DNA from: Paraburkholderia tagetis
Lineage (GTDB): Bacteria > Pseudomonadota > Gammaproteobacteria > Burkholderiales > Burkholderiaceae
Assembly: GCF_022213065.1 (NCBI RefSeq)
Contig: NZ_JAKLJA010000045.1
Coordinates: 1 to 47,417 of the forward strand
Length of the DNA: 47,417 nucleotides
Direction of reading: 5' to 3'
Shown here: positions 1-8,346 of the stretch, piece after piece
How the letters are laid out: each line of letters starts with the position of its first letter
Numbering within the stretch: position 1 is the stretch's first letter
Made by a program: the position numbers and the translations under genes
The notes under the pieces: model-generated
Told to the model about the DNA's origin: nothing
Database searches by the model: none
What the model saw: the letters and a program-made list of their open reading frames with translations, nothing else

Positions 1-115
1 TCTTCATTCGAGGGGTGCAAGGTAACGTCCTGCCAGACCGCGCCAGCATCATGCTCCGCGTGTCTCTAGGTGGGGGATTTTGAGGTGCCCACAGGTGGGG
101 GAATTTGCCCGCCCA
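1..115. mobile_element. Probable terminus of an IS21-type insertion sequence (edge of window)
   Basis: Two 14-bp direct repeats, GGTGGGGGATTTTG (69-82) and GGTGGGGGAATTTG (94-107), differ at one base and start 25 bp apart. Short G-rich repeats like these, in direct series next to a coding-sequence break, resemble the multiple terminal repeats that IstA-type transposases bind in the IS21 family. The restriction gene loses homology to its family at about 119-122, just inside these repeats. No transposase gene lies in the 65 bases that remain, so the family assignment is inference; the outer boundary near 115 is approximate. Confidence 0.4.
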
Positions 116-3100
116 TCGGGGCCAACTCTTGCTTCAGGCTATGAGTCCAACTGATTCGCGTTGGGTCGGTGTCGATGAAGCCATCCAGCTTGGCTTCCCG
201 CGCCTTTTTGTCCAGCCCATTCGTCGCTTGTGCAAACCGAGCCACTTCGCTGTTATATGCGTCGATCATGCGCGTCATGTTCGCGGCGACGGCGGACTTG
301 GAAGAGTTGTAACACCAAGCATCGCGCTGAGTTTTGACGCCACCCGAGTAGCTTTCGAACAGCGCCTGCGGCTCTTTTCCGTCCTTGTCGCCGAGCGCAA
401 TGTACTCCCCGAAGCCGTCGTCCCGCTGCTTCAACCAATCTCCGTGCTGGTCAGGCGTGATCGACCGCCAGCCACGCACTTGCGTGATTCCGTCGATGCT
501 ACCGAAGGTGCTGATCTTGGCTAGTTTCTCTTCGCGCGTCAGGTAGTCACCGATGTCATGGAAGAAAATCTGGCCGTGCTGTGTGGCGTCCGGGTTCTTG
601 ACCAAGATGGAGATGGCAATCGGTGCGCGGCTGCCGCCACCAAAAATCTTGCCGCCTTCCCTGCGCGACACTTCACCGGAAGTTCTCTGATTTCCCCGCA
701 GGTGGAACACGTGGATGCTGCTGAACTCGTCAGCCAGACACTTTCGCAAGCCATCGGCCGTGTTTGCTTCAAGGAACCCTGCATTGGTCACAAAACCGAT
801 CACACCGCTCTTGCCGATCCGGTCGCTGGCCCAACGGATCGCACGAATGTAGCTGTCATACAGCGCGTTCTTGTTCGTGGCACTGGACCGCTCGGCATAG
901 GTGCTTCGGATGCGACTGTCGAGATGCGGGTACGCCACATTCTGGTTGTTGTCGTTCGCGCTGTCCTGACCGGCTGAATAGGGCGGGTTGCCCATGATGA
1001 CCCGGATGTCGAGCTTCTTCTGGCGTTTACGGCGGGCACTGTTGCTTGCCTGAACCGCATCAACCAAGTCTTCTTTCTCGTAAAGCTGAAAGGTATCTGC
1101 AAGACATATGCCTTCGAACGGCTGATACTTTCCGCCGACGATGCCGTGATACACGGCTTCTATGTTCACGGCGGCGATATAGTAGGCCAACAGCACGATC
1201 TCATTGGCGTGGATTTCGTGTTTGTACTTGTGCGGCAGTTCTTCGGGCTTGATGAGACCGCTTTGCAGAAGACGCGTCACAAACGTGCCCGTACCGACGA
1301 ACGGGTCGATGATGTGGACGCCCTTGCTACCCAAGGTCTGGCCGAACTCGGACTGCAACACATGCCCGACACTATGAATGATGAAGTCCACGACTTCGAC
1401 CGGCGTGTAGACAATGCCAAGTTTGTCTCGAAGCAGCGGGAACGCCTTGGCAAAGAAATTGTTATATAGCTCCACCACGATTTTCTGCTTGCCCGATGCA
1501 TTGTCGATGCCTTCGGCCCGCATCTTCACGCTCTCGTAGAACCGTTCCAGCGTGTCGGATTCTTTATCCAGTCGGTGTTCTTGCAAAACGTCCAACACGC
1601 TCTGCATCGCCAGCGACATCGGGTTGTGCTTCGCGAAGCTGTAGTCGGCGAACAAGGCGTCGAAGACCGGCTTAGTGATGAGATGCTGCGCCAACATCTC
1701 GATGATCTCGCCATCCGTGATGCTGCCGTTCAGGTCGTCACGCAGTTCGGCGGCGAATGCGTCGAATGCTTCCCGCTCCTTGGTGTTGGCCGGGTTCTCG
1801 ATAATGCCGGTGATGCGGTCGATGTGGGTCCGGGCGATCTTGGCAATATCGTTCGCCCAATCTTCCCAATGGTGACGGTTGCCGACCTTCTGTACCAGTT
1901 TCGCGTAGATAGCCTTCTCGATCTCGCCGATCTCGAATTCCAGTTCATGCTGTTCTTGCACGGTGCGCTTCTTGACCGCTTCGCCGATGGTGAAGCCGCC
2001 CTTACCAGCGTCCTTATTCTTCGTCCCGTTGGTTTTCTGCTGCTTCTTCTGAATCTTGTCAGTGATCGCGATGACTTCCATCTTGCTGGTGTCCTTGCCG
2101 ATCAAGTCGAGCTTGTTCACCATCGCATCGAAGCGGTCATCGTGCGAGCGTAGGGCTTGCAAGACCTGCCAGACCACGGCATAGGTCTTGTTGTCGTTCA
2201 GGGCTTCATGCGGTTCGACACCGGCCGGAATCACGACCGGCAGGACGACATAACCGCGCTTCTTGCCCGGTGCATTGCGCATCACGCGACCGACTGACTG
2301 CACCACGTCAACCTGCGAGTTACGCGGCGTCAGGAACAGCACGGCATCCAATGCCGGTACGTCCACACCTTCGGACAAGCAACGGACGTTACTGAGAATG
2401 CGACAGGTGTTTTCGGGCGTCTCGGCCTTCAGCCATGCCAGCTTCGCTTCCTTCTCGCTGGCGTTCATGCCACCGTCAACGTGTTCGGCTTCGCAGTGAA
2501 GTCGCGCCGCCTGTTCAAACTCTTCGGTTTCTTCGCTTTCTTGATACGCTTCGACGACCGATTGGAACATCCCGGCGATCTGTTTCGAACTGACCTTGTG
2601 CGTCTTGGCCCCTTTCGAGACTTCAATGACCTGACAGAAGGCTACCGCACGGCTCATGGGATCGCCGTCGCCAACCAAGTCTTCGGTCAAGCCCTGCTTC
2701 GAAAGCGCCTTCCAGCAGCCGACGATCTTGGCAGCATCGTCCACCTTCAACTGGTTGTTCTCATCGCGCAGCAGGTCTTGCAGACGCCGGTTGACGTGCG
2801 TCTCTTCGACTGCCAGCACGATCACCTTGTAATCCACCAGCAACCCGCGCTTCACGGCTTCCGAGAAGGTGATGACGAACAGTTCTTCCCCGTACAGGGC
2901 CTTGTCGTCCATCGAGCAAAGCGCCACGTTGTCACGTTCAGCCGTGGCCTTGGCTGAATCCCCATAGATACGTGGCGTCGCCGTCATGTACAGGCGCTTG
3001 GCAGAGCGGATGTAGTCGGCGTCGTGGACCCGGACGAAGGTGCTTTCGTCATCGTCGCCGAAGGTCGCGCCGGTCGTGCGGTGCGCTTCATCGCAGACGA

Positions 3101-4064
3101 TCAGGTCGAAGTCCGCCATCCCGAACTGCTTTTGCGCACGGCTGATGACATCAATTGAGTGGTACGTGCTGAACACGACGCTCATGTGCGATGCGTCGTG
3201 CCGCTTCGACATCTCTTCTACCAGTCGTGCCGAATTCGTGGTTGCCGGATAGCGCAGTTCATGGACGAAGGTCTGAACCATGTCGTCTTCTTTCTTGCGC
3301 TTCTTGCCAACGTCGCTGTCGGAACAAACCGCGAAGCTATGAAGCGGCGTCTCACTCTCCTGCGTCCACTCCGTCAAGGTCTGGCTCAACAGCGACAAAC
3401 TCGGTACAAGGAACAGCACCCGCTTGCCAGCACCGGCGATTGTTTCGGCGATCTTCAGCGCGGTCATTGTTTTGCCCGTACCACAGGCCATTATCAGCGT
3501 CCCACGGTCGGCATCGGCCAGACCATGAACAACTGCGTTCAATGCACCCTGTTGGTGCGGGCGCAGTTCCTTCTTCGCCTTGATGACCGGCGCGGCCTTG
3601 GGATGGTACTGGCCCCAATCGATCTGGCTTTCTTCAAGGGCGGTCAGGTCGATCTTGCTGACTGGTGGCTGCTGGTCCAGCAACGCATCTTCGGCGTGTT
3701 CGCTCCAATGGTTCGTCGTGGCGACGATGATCCGGCGCGTGAAGGGCTTCTTGCCCGATGCCGTGAAGAAGCTGTCGATGTCGCCTTTCTGGACCTTGTA
3801 GTCCGGCGCGTACATCTTGCATTGAATCGCATGGAACTCGTCAGTGCCACGCGTCTTCGCCACAAGATCGATGCCGGTGTCCCGCTTGTCCAACCCCTGC
3901 AAGTCAGCCCATTCCGCATAGGCCCACACGTCGCTATACAGATCGCGATACGTGGCTTCGTTCCGCAAATAGGTGACGATCAACTCTTCGAAGTAGGTTC
4001 CTTTCTCCCGTTCAGTAACGGCAGTGTGGCGGAAGGTATCGAGTAGTTTTTCGAGTGCGGTCAT
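66..4064 (-). CDS. Type ISP restriction-modification enzyme, C-terminally truncated (target-recognition domain lost)
   Basis: 1332 residues. Type ISP enzymes such as LlaGI and LlaBIII carry nuclease, translocase, methyltransferase and target recognition on one chain of roughly 1600 residues. Visible here: an Mrr-like nuclease (E26/E27, D66 in GIDLVA, Q81 and K83 in IQCK); an SF2 translocase with Walker A ACGTGKT (193-199), DEAH (325-328), TATP (361-364) and motif VI QSVGRVMR (589-596); a helical coupler to about residue 880; and a gamma-type N6-adenine methyltransferase with DPFVGTGTF (920-928) and NPPY (1026-1029). After SWTHSLKQELA the family sequence stops and 17 unrelated residues run into the IS-like repeats, so most of the recognition domain is missing. 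Cleavage and methylation are therefore probably lost or altered. Base composition is lower in GC than its neighbours, which suggests transfer. It reads towards the left edge and has no partner gene in view. Confidence 0.85.
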   Translation of the reverse strand: MTALEKLLDTFRHTAVTEREKGTYFEELIVTYLRNEATYRDLYSDVWAYAEWADLQGLDKRDTGIDLVAKTRGTDEFHAIQCKMYAPDYKVQKGDIDSFFTASGKKPFTRRIIVATTNHWSEHAEDALLDQQPPVSKIDLTALEESQIDWGQYHPKAAPVIKAKKELRPHQQGALNAVVHGLADADRGTLIMACGTGKTMTALKIAETIAGAGKRVLFLVPSLSLLSQTLTEWTQESETPLHSFAVCSDSDVGKKRKKEDDMVQTFVHELRYPATTNSARLVEEMSKRHDASHMSVVFSTYHSIDVISRAQKQFGMADFDLIVCDEAHRTTGATFGDDDESTFVRVHDADYIRSAKRLYMTATPRIYGDSAKATAERDNVALCSMDDKALYGEELFVITFSEAVKRGLLVDYKVIVLAVEETHVNRRLQDLLRDENNQLKVDDAAKIVGCWKALSKQGLTEDLVGDGDPMSRAVAFCQVIEVSKGAKTHKVSSKQIAGMFQSVVEAYQESEETEEFEQAARLHCEAEHVDGGMNASEKEAKLAWLKAETPENTCRILSNVRCLSEGVDVPALDAVLFLTPRNSQVDVVQSVGRVMRNAPGKKRGYVVLPVVIPAGVEPHEALNDNKTYAVVWQVLQALRSHDDRFDAMVNKLDLIGKDTSKMEVIAITDKIQKKQQKTNGTKNKDAGKGGFTIGEAVKKRTVQEQHELEFEIGEIEKAIYAKLVQKVGNRHHWEDWANDIAKIARTHIDRITGIIENPANTKEREAFDAFAAELRDDLNGSITDGEIIEMLAQHLITKPVFDALFADYSFAKHNPMSLAMQSVLDVLQEHRLDKESDTLERFYESVKMRAEGIDNASGKQKIVVELYNNFFAKAFPLLRDKLGIVYTPVEVVDFIIHSVGHVLQSEFGQTLGSKGVHIIDPFVGTGTFVTRLLQSGLIKPEELPHKYKHEIHANEIVLLAYYIAAVNIEAVYHGIVGGKYQPFEGICLADTFQLYEKEDLVDAVQASNSARRKRQKKLDIRVIMGNPPYSAGQDSANDNNQNVAYPHLDSRIRSTYAERSSATNKNALYDSYIRAIRWASDRIGKSGVIGFVTNAGFLEANTADGLRKCLADEFSSIHVFHLRGNQRTSGEVSRREGGKIFGGGSRAPIAISILVKNPDATQHGQIFFHDIGDYLTREEKLAKISTFGSIDGITQVRGWRSITPDQHGDWLKQRDDGFGEYIALGDKDGKEPQALFESYSGGVKTQRDAWCYNSSKSAVAANMTRMIDAYNSEVARFAQATNGLDKKAREAKLDGFIDTDPTRISWTHSLKQELAPMGGQIPPPVGTSKSPT

Positions 4065-4226
4065 ATGTGTTGTTGCTTTCGTTATGGCGCTTCAGCCATG
4101 AAGCCGACATTATGCCTTCCGCCCAATCAACCGACACCTGACGAATTCGCGAAGCACGGGCAGAAAAGCCGAAAGGAGACACCCACGACATGGGTGGGCG
4201 CAAGATTGTGTGTTCTTCACCACAAC
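4065..4226. other. Non-coding right flank of the inserted island
   Basis: This 160-bp stretch lies between the restriction gene start and the point where comEC homology begins. It holds no gene. A short hairpin, CACCCA/TGGGTG with loop CGACA, sits at 4180-4196. A 5-bp inverted repeat TTGTG/CACAA (4206-4210 and 4221-4225) lies directly at the comEC junction. These could belong to an element end, but I cannot assign a family. Confidence 0.4.
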
Positions 4227-5038
4227 ATTGCCACGAGATGACTCGTGCCGGTATTGCGCAGAAGCCGCCAGTCGGCATCGCTGACGGCGTCTTGCGCGCC
4301 CGTTGCCAGCGCAACCACGATGCCGCGATGCGGCGCGTCGGCGAGCACCGCGTCGATGCGTGCACGCACCGCAGAGCGCACGCGTTCGATGCGAACGCCC
4401 ATGCCCTGTGCATCCGCCGCCAGCCGTCGTGCGTGTTCGGGACGGTTGACGTAGCCGGTCGCGCGCACGCCGCGCGAGAGCAACGTGGTTTCCGGATCGC
4501 GCAGGCCGAAGTTGCCCTCGCCATGCGGACGTTTCAGCCGCACAGTCAAACGCCAGCGTGCGCCGGGTTCGATGCGTGGCAACGGCGCATCGCGCGCAAC
4601 CCAGGTGAGCTGTATCAGTTGCGGCAGCTTCGCACCTGGGGCGCGTGCCGACCAGGACTCCACGGCGAACAGGAAGCTCGCCCTGCTTTCATCGTGGGCG
4701 AGCATGCGGGCGATATGTCCGGTCACGTCGATGTCGCGCGCCTGCCAGGCAGCGGGCAGCGCTTCGGCGAGCCGCAACTCCGCGCGCCAGGCTCCATAGC
4801 CGAACCCCGCACACGCCGAAGCCACGACGACGGCAGTCCATCCGGCGAACGTGCGCACGCCAGTCATGCCACCCGCACGCCCCGCACCACGTGTAGCATC
4901 GCGCAGCATCCACACCGCACCCAGCACAGCAAGCGCCGCCGCCACCGTCAACCCGAACCACGCGCCCCGCCCCGGCAACGCCGTCTGGCGTTGCAGCACG
5001 ATCACCCCGAGCGCAAATCCGCACCACACTGCCCGCAT
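4217..5038 (-). pseudogene. comEC: comEC/rec2, 5' fragment interrupted by the island
   Basis: ComEC forms the inner-membrane channel for single-stranded DNA during natural transformation; family members are usually around 750-850 residues. Only 273 codons are open here. The N-terminal membrane helices and DUF4131-type soluble domain (about 1-210) are present. The chain then enters the competence domain and stops inside its conserved signature: the family reads GTSHLVAISGLHIG, while this frame reads GTSHLVAMLW and ends. Homology breaks at about 4226/4227, so the terminal codons come from inserted DNA. Start ATG at 5038 has AAGGAGG four bases upstream. The gene is last in the lolC-lolD-tatD direction. 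The 3' part is expected beyond the left edge, across the insert. The fragment lacks the channel and cannot support DNA uptake. Confidence 0.85.
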
Positions 5039-5163
5039 CGCGCCTCCTTCGTTACGAGGGACGCGCCAGCACGAACCGCATATCGTTGCGCGCGCAACTT
5101 TATGCGGCAGCTTTATCGCGCGACTCGTGTGAATAGAGTGAAGCGCGCGCCACCTCGAAGGAA

Positions 5164-5952
5164 TTATGCAGACGAAAGTGCGAGCCGGGGCAGCGCCGCC
5201 GCGGCATTGGCCGTTGTGCCAAGAGCGAGTTCCTCGGGCGTCAAGCCGCGCAAGGCAGCGAGCACGGCGCCGATGCGCGGCACCTGATCCGGCGTGTTGC
5301 GCGCCCGATAGAGCCAGGACGGCGAGATGTCGGGCGCGTCGGTTTCCATGACGATCGCTTCGAGCGGCAATTGCTCCGCGAGCCGCCGGATCTGCAAGGC
5401 CCGCTCGAAGGTCAGGTTGCCGCCGAAGCCCAGATGCACGCCCTGCTCGATAAACGCGTTCGCCTGCTGGAAACTGCCGTTGAACGCATGCGCGATGCCG
5501 TGGCGCACACCATGACGGCGCAGGCCCTTGAGCACCAGATCCTGCGACTTGCGCACGTGACAGATCGCGGGCAATTCGAACTCGCGGGCAAGACGCAGTT
5601 GCGCGTCATAGAAGTGTTGCTGGCGCGCGTCGTCGAGGCCCGGAACGAAGTAATCGAGGCCGATCTCACCGATGCCGACGAAACGCGAATCGGCGAGGCT
5701 CGCTTCGATCTCGGCGCGCAGCACGTCGAGATCTTCGTCGCGCGCTTGCGGCGTATAGAGCGGATGAATCCCGAGCGCGTAGACCGCGCCCGGTGTCCGA
5801 TGCGCGAGCGCGCGCACGGTTGCGAAATTCTCGCGCGCGACGGCGGGAATCACGATGCGCGTGACGCCCGACGCGCGCGCGGCCGACGCCACCGCATCGC
5901 GGTCGCCGTCGAACTCGCTGGCATCGAGATGGCAATGCGTATCGATCCACAT
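5164..5952 (-). CDS. TatD-family metal-dependent hydrolase
   Basis: 262 residues, the normal length for TatD/YcfH proteins, which are two-metal TIM-barrel hydrolases with deoxyribonuclease activity reported for several members. Metal-ligand motifs are all visible: DTHCHLD at residues 4-10 (H6, H8), GEIGLDYF (Glu), CHVRKS (His), AHAFNGS (His) and METDAP (Asp). The start ATG at 5952 gives the canonical N-terminus. It lies 28 bp after lolD on the same strand and 125 bp before the comEC fragment, so it is probably cotranscribed with lolCD. The family is certain; the physiological substrate is not. No export signal is seen, so it should be cytoplasmic. Confidence 0.92.
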   Translation of the reverse strand: MWIDTHCHLDASEFDGDRDAVASAARASGVTRIVIPAVARENFATVRALAHRTPGAVYALGIHPLYTPQARDEDLDVLRAEIEASLADSRFVGIGEIGLDYFVPGLDDARQQHFYDAQLRLAREFELPAICHVRKSQDLVLKGLRRHGVRHGIAHAFNGSFQQANAFIEQGVHLGFGGNLTFERALQIRRLAEQLPLEAIVMETDAPDISPSWLYRARNTPDQVPRIGAVLAALRGLTPEELALGTTANAAAALPRLALSSA

Positions 5953-5980
5953 GAAAAGCGCGCTCCCACCGCGTGGTCCA

Positions 5981-6712
5981 TTACACCGGCACGACCGGCT
6001 CCTCGTGCAACGTGCCGTCGCGCAGCCGCACGATGCGGTCGCAGCGCGCCGCGAGGTCCTGATCGTGCGTGACGATCACGAAGCTCGTCTGGAACTGATC
6101 GGACAATTCGAGCATCAGGTTGAACACCGTGTCCGCCGTGCTGCCGTCGAGATTGCCGGTCGGCTCGTCCGCCAGCACGCAGGCGGGCCGCGTCACCAGC
6201 GCGCGCGCGATGGCCACGCGCTGGCGCTCGCCGCCCGAGAGCTCGCCGGGGCGATGCCGCGCGCGATGGTCGAGGCCCACGCGCGCGAGCATCTCGAGCG
6301 CCTCGCGGCGCGCGTCGTCCTGTGTCATGCGGCGGATGCGCAGCGGCATCGCCACGTTGTCGAGCGCCGAGAACTCCGGCAGCAGATGGTGGAACTGGTA
6401 GACGAAGCCCAGCGCGCGATTGCGCAGGTCGTTGCGCTCGCGCTCGGACAACTCGGTAAACGGCTTGCCCAGCAGCTTGACATTGCCGGTGCCCGGCTCG
6501 TCGAGCCCACCCAGCACGTGCAGGAGCGTGCTCTTGCCCGAGCCCGACGCGCCCACGATCGCCAGTTTCTCGCCGCGCTTCACGGCGATTTCGGTGTCGT
6601 GCAAAACGTTCACGGCCAGCGCGCCCTGCCCGAACACCTTCGAAACACCATGCCCTTCGAGCACGTATGGATAGTCGCCCGCCGTGGCGAGGATCGATTG
6701 ACGGTTATTCAT
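5981..6712 (-). CDS. lolD: Lipoprotein-releasing system ATP-binding protein LolD
   Basis: 243 residues. LolD powers the LolCDE-type transporter that extracts mature outer-membrane lipoproteins from the inner membrane and hands them to LolA. Walker A GASGSGKST lies at 54-62, signature LSGGE at 158-162 and Walker B VLADEP at 179-184, with the switch histidine in VTHDQD. Start ATG at 6712 overlaps the stop of lolC (the DNA reads TATGAATAA), an 8-bp overlap that implies translational coupling. The membrane partner directly upstream separates it from the similar MacB and FtsE ATPases. Confidence 0.95.
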   Translation of the reverse strand: MNNRQSILATAGDYPYVLEGHGVSKVFGQGALAVNVLHDTEIAVKRGEKLAIVGASGSGKSTLLHVLGGLDEPGTGNVKLLGKPFTELSERERNDLRNRALGFVYQFHHLLPEFSALDNVAMPLRIRRMTQDDARREALEMLARVGLDHRARHRPGELSGGERQRVAIARALVTRPACVLADEPTGNLDGSTADTVFNLMLELSDQFQTSFVIVTHDQDLAARCDRIVRLRDGTLHEEPVVPV

Positions 6713-7958
6713 AACGCAGCGCCTCCGCCGGACGAACCTTGGCCGCGCGCCAGCTCGGATAGAGCGTCGCGAGCGCGGAAAGCACGAACGCAATCGAGCC
6801 GATGCGGATCACGTCGGAGGCGACGAGTTCCGAGGGCAGCTCGCTGATGAAATAAACGGACGGCGGCAGGAATTGCACGCCGAAGAGATGCTCGATCATC
6901 GGCACGCTCCATGGAATGCTCCACGCGATCAGGCAACCGAGCGCGATGCCGATACCCGTGCCCGCAAAGCCGATCGTCACACCCTGCACGAAGAAGATCT
7001 TCATGATCGAGCCGGGCTGCGCGCCGAGCGTGCGCAGGATCGCGATATCGGCCTGCTTGTTGGTGACGGTCATCACGAGCGACGAAACCAGATTGAACGC
7101 CGCCACCGCGATGATAAGCGTGAGAATGATGAACATCATGCGCTTTTCGATCTGCACTGCGGAGAACCAGGTCTTGTTCTGCTGCGTCCAGTCGCGGATA
7201 TAGAGATCGCCCGAAAGCGTATGCACGAGCTGGCGCGCGACCGCCGGCGCGCGCTGCATGTCCTTCAGGCGCAGGCGCACGCCGCTTGGCGCGGCGAGGC
7301 GGTAGAGCACTTCGGCGTCGCGGATATTGATGAGCGCGAGTGAGCTGTCGTACTCGTAGTGCCCCGACTCGAACACGCCGGCCACCGTGAACTGCTTCAG
7401 GCGCGGCAGCATGCCCGCGGGCGTGATGCTGCCTTCGGGCGCAACGAGCGTGACTTTGTCGCCCTTCGTCACGCCGAGATTCGCGGCAAGGTCGCCACCG
7501 AGCACGATGTTGAAGCTGCCCGGCGTGAGATCGTCGAGGCTGCCTGCCTTCATTTCCTTATTGATATCGGACACCTGCGGCTCTTCGGACGGCTCGACGC
7601 CGCGCAGCGCGACGCCGCTCAAGCTCTCGCCGCGCGTGAGGAGCGCCTGCGCATCCACGTAGGGCGCGGCGCCGATCACCTCGGGGTTGGCCTTCGCCTC
7701 TTTGGCCGTGAGCTGCCAGTCGGGCATCGTGCCCGTGGGCGAGAAGATTTCGATGTGCGCGAGCACCGAGAGCATGCGGTCGCGCACGTCGCGCTGGAAA
7801 CCGTTCATCACCGAAAGCACGACGATGAGCGCCGCCACGCCAAGCGCGATGCCCGACATCGAAATGAGCGCGATGAATGAAATAAAGCCGTTGCCGGTCG
7901 TGCGCTTGCCGGCGCGGGTATAGCGCCAGCCTATTTGCCATTCGTAGGGAAGTTTCAA
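6705..7958 (-). CDS. lolC: Lipoprotein-releasing system transmembrane protein LolC/LolE
   Basis: 417 residues from a TTG start at 7958, which is preceded by AAAGGA five bases upstream and gives the family N-terminus KLPYEWQIGWRYTRAGKR. Longer in-frame starts upstream read through arginine-rich sequence unlike the family. The architecture is MacB/FtsX type: one N-terminal membrane helix (about 25-50), a large periplasmic domain, then three C-terminal helices. It is the inner-membrane permease that partners LolD. Only one permease gene is present here, whereas enterobacteria have separate lolC and lolE; a homodimer is therefore likely (inference). It is first gene of lolC-lolD-tatD(-comEC). Confidence 0.92.
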   Translation of the reverse strand: MKLPYEWQIGWRYTRAGKRTTGNGFISFIALISMSGIALGVAALIVVLSVMNGFQRDVRDRMLSVLAHIEIFSPTGTMPDWQLTAKEAKANPEVIGAAPYVDAQALLTRGESLSGVALRGVEPSEEPQVSDINKEMKAGSLDDLTPGSFNIVLGGDLAANLGVTKGDKVTLVAPEGSITPAGMLPRLKQFTVAGVFESGHYEYDSSLALINIRDAEVLYRLAAPSGVRLRLKDMQRAPAVARQLVHTLSGDLYIRDWTQQNKTWFSAVQIEKRMMFIILTLIIAVAAFNLVSSLVMTVTNKQADIAILRTLGAQPGSIMKIFFVQGVTIGFAGTGIGIALGCLIAWSIPWSVPMIEHLFGVQFLPPSVYFISELPSELVASDVIRIGSIAFVLSALATLYPSWRAAKVRPAEALRYE

Positions 7959-8346
7959 GCGAATCCTTTTGTACGTCTTCGTTGCGCGTGGGGCGCGCCG
8001 GCCCGCAAGCTGAATTACATGCCGCAGCGACTCGGCGGCCCGCCGGGCGATCAACCCGGCGATCAACCGCGAAGTTTGCCACACTACAGACACCTCACGG
8101 ACTTTGCACCGCCTCGGCCCGCCGCATGCGCGGCTCTGGCTCTTTCCATTGGATGCGGTTTGCACACCCAGGTGCCCAGCTTGCTTACGATAAGTCACTG
8201 ATTCCTATGGAGCTCTTGTCGAGCTTGCACGAAATTCCTGCGCAACTGCGCCTGTGGCCATTGCTGGCCACGACGCACACCGGGACCCGGGCATGACGCG
8301 TGCCGCACCCAGGCGCCACCTGGGCCGAAGTACAATGCGCACCATC
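7959..8346. other. Divergent intergenic region between lolC and the RpfE-type gene
   Basis: About 390 bp without a supported gene. It should contain the divergent promoters for the lol operon and for the rpfE-type/recJ pair. The only promoter-like element I can point to is TACAAT (8331-8336), and it has no convincing -35. A short inverted repeat TGGCC/GGCCA lies near 8255-8270. Confidence 0.4.

Noticed and set aside
4217..4240. comEC truncation as a simple frameshift or sequencing error
   Set aside because: No reading frame left of the break continues ComEC homology, so foreign DNA is present and a one-base error does not explain it.
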